Positions 55,343 to 64,000 of a DNA stretch of 64,000 nucleotides are shown here, one piece after another. Source of the stretch: Brasenia schreberi. Its lineage: Eukaryota; Streptophyta; Magnoliopsida; Nymphaeales; Cabombaceae. The stretch spans positions 7,646,001 through 7,710,000 of the forward strand of contig JAYKKT010000036.1 in the NCBI GenBank assembly GCA_036023115.1. The letters are read 5' to 3'. A model generated the notes under the pieces. It did no database searches, was not told where the DNA came from, and was given only the letters and a program-made list of their open reading frames with translations. The number at the start of each line of letters is the position of its first letter. Positions within the stretch are counted from its first letter, which is position 1. The position numbers and the translations under genes were made by a program.

Positions 55343-56462
55343 TTAAAATTTTTCTATTTTCTTAATTTCAAGTTTTGTACCATTGGCCGTAAAAACATGT
55401 TTTCCATCAGTATCATGAGATTCATTAAAGCAATTTTCGCAATGAGTCATATGAAAAGAGGCACCCGAATCTAAAAACCAAGACATACCTTGAGAGGTGG
55501 AGAGAGCATTCCTGGAGATGCTTACTTTTTTCTTAAACATTTCTTCTATGTATGCCTTAATGTTGTTGGACAAAGCTCCTTCTTTTTCTTCCACGACTCC
55601 CACATTTCCAAACTTTTTTCGAAAAAGAGGATAAGTGATTTTGATATGCCCACTTTCCTTGCAATAATGACAAATGATGTCCTTGGTTGCCCACGGGCCC
55701 ATGGACTTCTTTGATCAATCATTTTTTACATGCAGATGCTTGTATGTCTTCATGTTGGCTCCTGGTTTGGAGGCGGCAAGAACGACTTCTTTTACAACCT
55801 TAATATTTTTCAACCTTGTTTCCTCCGTAACAAGGTCGGCCAAAAACGAGTCTCCTCTAGGTTAAGGTTGTCTATCTAGTAAATTTGATCTAATATTTTC
55901 AAATTCATCTTTTAACCCACGCATGAACAAAAGAAATATTGATTATCTAAAAACTCTTGAAATTCGTCTAATTTTTGAAGTTTCTCAAATTTATCAAAGC
56001 TCTTAAGTTGAGTTTATAATTTCAAAAACTCATTATGACAGTCTCTAATGCTTAAATTTCCTTGTTTAAGCATTATCATTCTTTCCATCAAATCAATTTG
56101 AAAGACAAAATCATCTTGAGAATGAAGTTTTTTCAAATATTTCCAAGTTTCAAATGCATTTTCGAAAGCACTAATTCTATTTCTAAGCTTATCATCTACA
56201 TTTTGACAAATAATCCAACTAATTTTCGCATTCACTTTTTCTCATGATTTTAAGTCTTATATTTTTCATGAGCTTTAACAATCTCATCATCATTCAAACC
56301 ATCAATATTCAAAATTGGTTCTTTTATTGTTCCATCAATATAATCCCAAAAATCTTTTAACAAAAAATATTTTTTCATGGTCCTTGCCCAACTTTGATAG
56401 CATTTTGGGTCAAGGATGCATCTAAATGTCTCATTTTTGCTTTCCATTGCATGCAAAATCAA
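55343..56462 (-). pseudogene. Copia C gag and protease
   Basis: Gag start at 56462 (MESKNETFRCILDPKCYQSW, YFLLKDFWDYIDGTIKE), then ISAFENAFETWKYLKKLHSQ and DLMERMIMLKQGNLSIRDCH at 56235-56014, a zinc knuckle CHYCKESGHIKITYP near 55670, and protease SWFLDSGASFHMTHC near 55480. A few stops separate the pieces. Confidence 0.9.
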
Positions 56463-56550
56463 AAGATTATACTAACCTCAAGTTTGATATGATTTCGCAA
56501 AATTTGCACTCGTGATACGCTTCCTAATGCACTCGATTTCTTCAATTCGA

Positions 56551-56563
56551 GGCTCTGATACCA
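56551..56563 (-). other. Copia C primer-binding site
   Basis: Plus strand GGCTCTGATACCA, i.e. TGGTATCAGAGCC on the element strand, directly abutting the 5' LTR. Confidence 0.95.
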
Positions 56564-56919
56564 TGTAAATTGTTGTCGATAATCAAAGGTTGAAGTGTCC
56601 ACGAACCGATTTGTCAAAGCGCCAAGAGGTCAAATCATCCAAATATTGATGTCACACACAAATATCTCAACAAGAATACGAAAGCAAGTCAAACACCAAG
56701 CAAAAGTTGTGCAGACATCATAATTTATTCATGAGAGAGTTATTTATAGGGATTACATTTGTACATGAACCAGAGGAAAACCAGCCTTAAGGTTGGCTGC
56801 TGTGCACAGGACTACACAGTAGTCCAACGGCTAGTTAACTGGCCTCCCAAGCCCTAGTGGCCTGGGCCAGTCAAGCCCCAAACACGGGCCTTAATGGCCC
56901 ATACCTATTACAATTAGCA
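56564..56919 (-). repeat. Copia C 5' LTR
   Basis: TGTAAATTGTTGTCGATAAT...CAATTAGCA. Matches the 3' LTR closely except for an 8-bp difference at the outer end (CAATTAG) and an internal gap of about 40 bp. Confidence 0.93.
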
Positions 56920-56924
56920 CTACC

Positions 56925-56984
56925 CTCTATAAGTAATCATATTTAAAGTCTATGTTATCGTGCAAATCTTCTCTTTCTTCTACA
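56925..56984 (-). repeat. Copia D 3' LTR, proximal part
   Basis: Ends ...TTTCTTCTACA before the complement of the polypurine tract (CCCTCCCTCGAGTTG). Completes the LTR interrupted by copia C. Confidence 0.7.
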
Positions 56985-57081
56985 CCCTCCCTCGAGTTGG
57001 GTGAAGTATATTTATAACTCTCTAACTTGCTACACAATTAGTCAAATGTACCCTTAGACAATGCCTTGTTAAGATATCAAT

Positions 57082-58103
57082 GACTTGATTCTTTGATGTC
57101 ATATAATGCATGCTTAGTATCTTGTTTGAGCTTTTTTCTCTTATAAAGTGACAATCTACTTTTATATGCTTTGTCCTCTCATGATGAACATGATTTGTAG
57201 CTATCTGTATTGTTGCTTAATTGTATGTATATAGTGGTATTGGGAGATTGACTTTTACTTGTAGTTCAATGATAAAAGAAATCAACCATATTCCTTTACT
57301 GGTTCCTTGAGCAGTTGTCCTATATATGCTTCTGTACTTTGCGACCATAGATTGTTTTTTACTTTTTCAAGAAATTATATTTTCTCCAAATAATGCAACG
57401 TACCATATCGTAGATTTTTTGTCATCAATTGATCCTGTCTGATCAACATTTGTATATAATTCAAAATCATTGTGCCCATGATTAAAATACAAGATACCAT
57501 TTCTGAGAGAAGTATCTCAAAATCCTGAATACCGCATCCATATGTTGTTATTTTAGAGCATGCATAAATCTACTAACGATTCCAACAACATAGACTTAAT
57601 TCTTTGATGTCACAATGCATGCTTAGTATCTTGTTTGATATTTTTTCTCTAATAAAGTAACAATCCACTTCTATATGCTTTATCCTCTCATGTTGAACAT
57701 GATTTGTAGCTTTGTAGCTATTTGTATTATTGCTTGATTGTCCGTATATAGTGATATGGGAGATTGACTTTTACTTGTAGTTCAATGATCAAAGAAATCA
57801 ATCATATTCCTTCACTAGTTCCTTGAACAACTGTCGTATATCTGCTTCTGCACTTGAACTTACAACCACATATTGCTTCTTACTTTTTCAAGAAATTATA
57901 TTTTCCCCAAATAATGCAGCGTACCCTTTATAGATTTTCTGTCATCAGTTGATCCTGTATAATCAACATTTGTATACAATTTCAAATCATCGTGCCCATG
58001 ATTAGAATACAAGATACTATTTTTGGGAGTATTCTTCAAGTATCTCAAAATCCTGAATACTGCATCCATATATTGTTGTTTTGGAGCATGTATAAATCTA
58101 TTA
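57082..58103 (-). repeat. 511-bp tandem duplication in copia D RNase H
   Basis: GACTTGATTCTTTGATGTCA at 57082 recurs as GACTTAATTCTTTGATGTCA at 57593; the copies run in parallel for about 510 bp (ATGCATGCTTAGTATCTTG, GAACATGATTTGTAGCT, TTTTACTTGTAGTTCAATGA). Both contain the RNase H end. They differ at many positions, so the duplication is old. Confidence 0.92.
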
Positions 58104-58958
58104 ATGATTCCTGTCAAATATATCAAATTTTCCATAAGTCTTTGATATCTTCTAGCATCATTTTTCTCCTTACCATTATTTGTCCCCAATCTATGATTGA
58201 TATCCATAGGAATATCGCATGACTTTGATTATGTCACACCATTTTTTTTTAATAGGTCCATTGCATATTTCTACTCAATAAGGAAGAATCCTTTCTTTGA
58301 TCTCAATACTTCAATCCCTAGGAAATAATAAAGTAATCTCAAATCCTTAAGTCAAAAAGTTGGTGCAACTTTTTCTTCAAATTTTGGATTTTTTCTTATC
58401 ATCTCCTGTTGACTTGTATAACCGAGTCCAATGATTCCTTCACTGAAACGTTCAAACCAAGCTCGTGGTGATTGTTTCAGTTCATATAATGCTTTCTTTG
58501 ATTTGCATACTTTATCTGGTCCATACTGATGTTTCAACCCTTATGGAACTTCCATGTACACTTCTTCAATGGGGTTTCTTCGAAGAAAGGCATTTTTACG
58601 TCAAGTTGTCACATTTTTTATCCTTTGTTAGCTATGAAGCTTATAACGACATGTATAGAAGTCATCTTTGCTATTGGGGCAAATGTTTCATTATATTGTA
58701 TCCCACAAGATTGACCGTATCCCTTTGCAACAAGTCTAGCTTTGTATCTATCAATTTCTCCATATGCCTTGTATTTTACGGTGTATATCCATTTTATACA
58801 CCCTACAACTTCTCTCCCTCTTGGTAATGATATAATTTCTGAGGTGTTGTTTTTCTTTACTGCATCAATTTCGTCTTTCATAGCGAGTTGTCATTCCTTT
58901 GATAAGGTTGCATTCTAAGTTTTTGGAATTACTATTGCATATTATTGTTGGTTGACAC

Positions 58959-59296
58959 TATTAAAATATAATAGGATGGGCCACTATGGCTCGTGTTTGT
59001 GTGCCAGGGCCATCAGGGCCCTGACCACCCCAAGTGAGCCGTTGGGGGTCTCCCTGGTCCCCAATGGCTGGTCGATTCCTTGTTGCTTTTCTTTATTCAC
59101 CATGTATTGTAACATAAATGTGTATGTTTGCTCTGTAAATAGCTTTTACCTCAACACTTGTTTTGACTCTTTGATTGCGTGTTATTAAGCATTGAAACAA
59201 CTATTTTTGGTGGATTTGCTTTTTTGTTACTCTCGGTTTGTCCAATTAACGATTGGCTGGGATTCCTCAAGTGACTTGAATGGTCGTTTTCTTACA
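58959..59296 (+). repeat. Copia E 5' LTR
   Basis: Begins TATTAAAATATAATAGGATG (TG end changed to TA) and ends TTTTCTTACA before the PBS. Contains the inverted motif CAGGGCC-ATCA-GGGCCCTG. Confidence 0.75.
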
Positions 59297-59309
59297 TGGT
59301 ATCAGAGCC
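59297..59309 (+). other. Copia E primer-binding site
   Basis: TGGTATCAGAGCC, identical to the sites of copia A and C. Confidence 0.95.
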
Positions 59310-59570
59310 TACTCGTAAGAATATCGAATATAGCTGCATTGGGAAACATGCCCGACTTGAAGCAAGTTTTGTCTTCTTACCTTTGTTATTCCAAGATTGA
59401 GCTAATCCCAAAAACTTGTGTTTTGTGAGAAATAGAATAAACAATAAAAAAAAAATTGTCTAGACTATTGGGATTAACTCTGCCCATGTAAGGGATGAGG
59501 GTTGCATTGGACTTTCGACAGCTAGTATAAAACTTTGTCGGACTTATTTATCATGAATTTTATAAATTAT

Positions 59571-59645
59571 GATAGGGCTTCGTGGAAACAAAGAATCCAT
59601 ATAGTTGACCCTATCTAGTTTGGGAAAAGGCTTAGCTGTCGTTGT
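59571..59645 (+). mobile_element. 75-bp RTE LINE 3' fragment in copia E gag
   Basis: GATAGGGCTTCGTGGAAACA, AAGAATCCATATAGTTGACC, TTTGGGAAAAGGCTTAGCTG matches the last 75 bp of the RTE copies with several changes and a degraded TTG tail. The surrounding gag resumes at CTAAAGACTATT. No clear duplication. Confidence 0.85.
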
Positions 59646-61131
59646 TATCCTAAAGACTATTAGGATTATGTTAATGGTAGTATTGAAGAACCTAATTTGA
59701 TTATTGATATCATCAAAGCCCAAGAAAAATATAAATAAGATTTAAAAATATAGAGAGAAAAAATGAATTTAAAGATCACTTAGATCATTTGCCAAAATGT
59801 AGATGATAAGCTTAGAAATAGAATAACATCTTTAAAAATGCTTTTGAAACTTGAGAATATTTGAAGAAAATTCATTTTCAATATGATTTCGTTTTCAAAT
59901 TGATTTAATAGAAATGATGATAATGCTCAAGTAGGCAATTTGAGCATTAAAGATTATCATAATGAATTTTTTGAATTATAGAATCAACTTTGAAGTTTTG
60001 ACAAGTTTGGAAAACTTCAAAAAATTGGAAGAGTTTTAAGAATATTTGGATAATCAATATTTTTCTTGTTCATTAAAGGCCTTAGAGATGATTTTGAAAA
60101 TATAAGATCTACCTTAACCCATAGAAAATCAAGACCAAAGGGATGAGTTTCTTGTCGATCTAGTTATGGAAGAAACTAGATTAAAAACTTTAAATACTTC
60201 CAAAGAGGTCGTTCTTGCCGCATTAAGACCAGGAATGAATCTAAAGACATACAAGCCTCTTCACATCAATAACATTGAAGACAAAAGAATATTGAAAGGC
60301 AAATAAAAAAGCTCACGGTTTGATGACCAAACAAAAGCACCATTTGCCCCTATTGAAAGAAAAGTGGACATATCAAAACCACTTATCCTATTTTGATAAA
60401 AAAAATTCGGAAATGTGGTCACCATAAGAGAGGTGAACTCTACCTTCTAACATCAAGGCATAATTAGAAGAGATGTTCAAAGAAAAGGCTATCATCTTCG
60501 GCAATGTGTTATTCATAAATTTTCAAGGTATGTTTTGGTTTTTAGATTTAGGTGCATCATTTCACATTATAAATAAAAGAAATCTCTAAAAACTCTTGCC
60601 AAAAGATTTCAAATAAACATGCTTTTACGGTTTAAGTATATGAAATTGGAAGCTTTGAAAATAAATTTTTAAGGTACTCAATATAAGTTTTGTGTCAAAA
60701 GTTAATCTAAATCTTCTTTTTGGTGCTCAAATTTGTTACAATGATTGTATAGTTAATTTCTCATCCAAAAATTGTGCACAGGAACACTTATCGTAGAAGT
60801 TGATTAGACAAGGCCATAGAGAAAGTGGATGATTGTGCAAAATTTTGACAAATGTTGTGTAGTTTATGACACTATTCTTTGACACAAAAGAGTAGGACAA
60901 GTTATGTAATCGTTCTTTATTGAAAAATGATAAAGTTAAAGACTTTGTTTGCAAAAAATCTATTCTTGAAAAGTTGCATTAAACACTGGTTAGTGAAAGA
61001 TACTTTATTATGAATAAACCTTTTGAGGTGCATTCTGATGTTTTGGAACCCACTCTTATTGTCACTAAAGGAGGAGTGAGATACTATGTGTCTTTCATAG
61101 ATGATTTTACTAGTATACGTGAATATTTCTT

Positions 61132-61599
61132 TTGAAACATAAATCTGAAGTCTTTAGATATTTCTTGACATTTCACAATATGATTAAAAATCAATTCGAT
61201 ACCACTCTTAAAATTTTAAGATCGGATTCCGGTGGTGAGTACATGGCCAAAGAATTTCAAAATTATCTAAAAATACATAAAATTTTACACAAAAAATCTT
61301 GTGCGAAAACCCCACAACAAAATGGCTTAGCCGAACGCAAACATAGACATATTGTAGAAACCACTAGAACTCTCTTGATTGCTAGTAATGTTTCAAATTT
61401 TTTGTGGGCCAAAGCTACCCTTACCATCATTTATCTAATAAACAGAATGCCTTTTCTCAGCTTGACATTTCTCCTTTTGAAAATTTGTTTAGACTTTGCT
61501 CCATATTATGAAAGATTAGCAGTTTTTGTTGTAAATATTTTGTTTATACGAATAAGAATGATAAATTATCTCCTAGAGTTATCGAGTGTGTCTTTCTAG
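61132..61599 (+). pseudogene. Copia E integrase core
   Basis: Longest open part of copia E: KSEVFRYFLTFHNMIKNQFD, ILRSDSGGEYMAKEF (catalytic Asp and Glu region), TPQQNGLAERKHRHIVETTR, WAKATLTIIYLINRMPF. The C-terminal part diverges after a frameshift at about 61480. Confidence 0.88.
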
Positions 61600-62442
61600 G
61601 TTACAACATTTACAAAAGAAAGTTATAAGCGTTTTGATCCAAACAAGACAAAATGTGTTAAGAGACATGAAATTTTTAGAAAAAAAATAGTGATAGAGAA
61701 GAAACCATTGATTTAAGGCAACAAGATGAACACATGGATATAGAAATAAGAGAAAACAATGATTCTCGTGATATTATAGAGCATTTTCCTCTACACTATG
61801 CTAGAACACCTAGAAAAAAAACACTAGACTACCTCCTAGAATTTCAAGGCTTCCATAAAGATTTGTGTCTTATGAAACCTTTCAGCTTCAAAGAATTTTT
61901 TTATTACGACTATTTTACAAGTAAAAAACCTAATTTCTATAATCAAGCCAAAGGAATATAGGAATGGGAAAATGTTAAAAGCCTTACATAAACCTCAAAC
62001 TTGGGATATTGTGTCTAAACCTAAGGATAAAAAACTAATTGGACGTAGATGGGTATAAAAACTAAAAACACATAATGATGTTATCATAGAAAAATATAAA
62101 GCTAGACTAGTAGATAAATGATATATTCAAGAATATAGAATAAACTATGAAGAAACCTTTGCTTCGGTTGCTAGAATTACAACCATAAGAATTTTAATAA
62201 CTCTTAGTGCTATTAAAAATTGAAAAGTTTTTCAACTAGATGTTAAGAATGTTTTCTTGAATGGTAAACTAAATGAAAAAGTATATATGACTCCTCCTTC
62301 GGGACTTGATGTCCAAAAAGATCATATTCTTAAACTAAATAAGGCTTCTTATGGTTTTAAGAAAGACTCTAAAACTTGGTTTGACAAATTTTAAGACTTC
62401 ATGTATACATATAATTTTTGTCATGTTATACTTACACCATAT

Positions 62443-62482
62443 TCTAGTATGGGAAAAGGCTTAGTTGTTGTTGTAGTAGTTG
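62443..62482 (+). mobile_element. 40-bp RTE LINE insertion in copia E RT
   Basis: TCTAGTATGGGAAAAGGCTT then AGTTGTTGTTGTAGTAGTTG, the extreme 3' end of the RTE family. Flanks TATACTTACACCATATT (about 62427) and TATACTAACACTATT (about 62483) look like a decayed duplication. Confidence 0.8.
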
Positions 62483-63104
62483 TATACTAACACTATTATT
62501 TGTGAGAAAATTATATGCAGATATAGTAATTCTACTATTGTATGTGGATGACATATCATCTCTGGAAGTGATGAAGATGGCATATTGCAAATTAAAAGTG
62601 ATCTTTACAAAGAATTTAAAATGAAAGATCTTCATTTGCTTAGTTATTTTTTGGAAATTGAAATTGTACATAATGATAGAGATAATGATAGAGGATACTT
62701 TATATCTCAAACAAAAATTGAGAGTGAAATTGTTGACAGATCAGGTCTAACTGACAAGAAGAAGGTGGATACCCGAGAGGTTCTTAGAACAAAATTAAGA
62801 GCAACGAATTGAGAAAAACTTGACGATCCAACACTTTACAGGCTCTTGAGCACTTATTTATCTCACTATCACTTGCCCAAATATATCTCACGTTCATGCT
62901 GCAAGCCAGTTTCAGCAAGCTCCTACTACTGCTCATATGAGTGCGGTGATGAGAATTATAAGATACATTAAGCACTCAGATAAGGGGGTGTTCTTAACTT
63001 CTTCCTCTCATTACTTAACCGTACGTACTGATACTGATTAGGGTGTGGATGTTAACAATCGACACTCCACTACTTTGTGTTTTTTTAGGTAAGTCATTGA
63101 TCTC

Positions 63105-63485
63105 TTGGAGTTGCAAGAAGCAACAGAAGGTATTCCTATATTCAACAAAAGCAGAGTACCGTGCAATGCAACTACGCTTGGTGAGACTTCATGGATGATA
63201 GAAGTGCTTAGAGACATGAGAGTCACCCTAGAACAACCTTCCGTGATGTTTTGTGACAACAAGAGTGTAATGTACATCACATCTAACAACACTTTTCATG
63301 AAAGAATGAAACATATTGAGATGGGTTGTCACTTTGTTCGAGAAGAATGTTTAAAGAACAAACTCACTCTATGTTATGTACCATTTGAAATACAACTAGC
63401 GGACTTTTTCACCAAGTCATTATCGACTCCTAGATTTAGTTTTCTGTTAGACAATACATATTGTAAGCTTGAGGGAGAGTATTAA
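63105..63485 (+). pseudogene. Copia E RNase H
   Basis: TTLGETSWMIEVLRDMRVTL, MFCDNKSVMYITSNNTFHER, HIEMGCHFVREECLKNKLTL, IQLADFFTKSLSTPRFSF, then LEGEY into the polypurine tract. The N-terminal STKAEYRAM portion is in another frame. Confidence 0.85.
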
Positions 63486-63505
63486 AATGTAATAGGATGG
63501 ATCAC

Positions 63506-64000
63506 TAGATATCAAAAATGCCTTCCTATAAGGGGATCTCAATGAAGAAATATAGATAGAGATACCAAAGGGGTTGAAACATCTTTATGGGCCAAATAAT
63601 ACTTGTTTCTTAAAGAAATTCTTATATGGAATGAAACAGTCCCCTCGTGCATGGTTTGAAAAATTTAGTGAAGGAATTATTGATCCTTGGTATACGAGAA
63701 GTAAAAACGATCCTATATTATTTTTTAAGTTGGGGACAAGTATTTAAATACTAATGGTATATGTTGATGACATCTTAACCACTTAAGAAAAAACTGCATC
63801 ATTCCACATAAGGGATACCAAAATAGTGTTACTTAAGTTGTAATGTATATATTACTAAATAAGAGTAGAATAGTCTTTTAAGTTATAAAGTGTATATAAG
63901 TATAATCCTCGCCATTAGGTCAGTTTTTTGAAGAGAATAGAAAGAAGAGCCACCAACTCTATAGGAGGGCAGGATGTCATTCCATCTTCCATTAATTCTT
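63506..64000 (+). mobile_element. Copia F fragment: RT piece and LTR
   Basis: Starts abruptly mid-RT (DIKNAFL), then [45 protein letters not shown], and MVYVDDILTT with YVDD at about 63760. From about 63827 the sequence becomes LTR-like (TGTTACTTAAGTTG..., TAGTCTTTTAAGTTATAAAG) and matches the copia D LTR. RNase H is missing between them. Same family as copia D but on the opposite strand. Runs off the window. Confidence 0.75.

Larger units (their letters stand above)
50557..56919 (-). mobile_element. Copia C, full-length with target duplication, interrupted by RTE copy 4
   Basis: 6.36 kb between CTACC repeats (50552-50556 and 56920-56924). 5' LTR 56564-56919, PBS, gag, protease, integrase, RT (split by a LINE), RNase H, PPT, 3' LTR 50557-50949. 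Protein sequence is closest in this window to copia E (HERMKHIEMDCHFVxEECL). Coding frames contain stops but are the best preserved of the copia elements here, so this is a comparatively recent insertion. Confidence 0.95.
50371..58958 (-). mobile_element. Copia D, 3' half, with copia C in its LTR
   Basis: Minus-strand copia. RT N-terminus at 58881-58618 ([46 protein letters not shown]), RT at 58537-58352 ([20 protein letters not shown]), RNase H at 58207-57600, PPT 56985-56999 and a 3' LTR split by copia C (50371-50556 plus 56925-56984). The YVDD segment is lost between GLGYTSQQ and LKDLRLLYYFLG. The upstream half (integrase, gag, 5' LTR) is cut off where copia E begins at 58959 and is not seen in the window. 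Confidence 0.82.
58959..63505 (+). mobile_element. Copia E, nearly full-length, decayed
   Basis: 5' LTR 58959-59296, PBS 59297-59309, gag from about 59650 (VNGSIEEPNL, NVDDKLRNRI), protease WFLDLGASFHI near 60540, integrase 61132-61599 (LRSDSGGEYMAKEFQNYLKI, TPQQNGLAERKHRHIVETTR), RT 61960-62812 with stops (DVKNVFLNGKLNEKVYMTPP, FKMKDLHLLSYFLEIEI), RNase H 63105-63485 (VMFCDNKSVMYITSNNTFHE, QLADFFTKSLS), PPT, and only about 26 bp of the 3' LTR. It interrupts copia D. Two RTE scraps are inserted in it. Confidence 0.88.

Overview
This is a plant nuclear (angiosperm) window. Evidence: two spliced or single-exon genes of plant-specific or plant-type families, an LRR receptor-kinase pseudogene, and dense Ty1/copia, Ty3/gypsy, hAT and RTE-type LINE sequence. 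Several copia elements carry the usual plant primer-binding site TGGTATCAGAGCC. The species cannot be named from sequence alone; the very large transposon-filled introns suggest a moderately large, old-TE-rich genome (inference).

Layout. 0-6.2 kb: degraded Ty3/gypsy material, including a minus-strand gag joined directly to a reverse-transcriptase piece and fragments of related LTRs, then GC-rich repetitive DNA. 6.3-9.5 kb: an apparently intact single-exon gene of the DUF3475/DUF668 (PSI-like) family. 9.5-18 kb: mostly unrecognised intergenic DNA with a dead LRR-receptor-kinase 3' end and a long (CT)n(CA)n microsatellite. 18-26 kb: a copia gag/protease remnant abutting a long-LTR copia element (G). 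26.1-50.0 kb: eight exons, all with GT/AG borders and compatible phases, of a gene for a second-type mRNA cap guanine-N7 methyltransferase (plant CMT2-like). Its 3' end lies beyond the window or is lost.

The methyltransferase gene is the main result. Five of its introns are 87-267 bp, but introns 3 and 5 are about 8.9 and 13.0 kb, and intron 8 is at least 14 kb. The three giant introns consist almost wholly of nested transposons. Intron 3: copia B (minus) with an RTE LINE in its 3' LTR, another in gag, and a 42-bp micro-LINE in gag. Intron 5: half of copia I, entered by an hAT transposon, entered by copia A, entered by an RTE LINE. Intron 8: copia D, with copia C inserted in its LTR and an RTE LINE inside C, followed by copia E (two RTE scraps) and part of copia F.

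Target-site duplications that I could read support the nesting: CATAA for copia A, CTACC for copia C, and 11, 17 and 18 bp for three RTE insertions. No CRISPR, bacterial operon, rRNA or tRNA gene is visible. I found no unknown multi-gene system. The unusual items are the fossil-layered methyltransferase gene, the 42-bp LINE insertion with a clean duplication, and a covarying hairpin in the LTRs of the copia A/I family.
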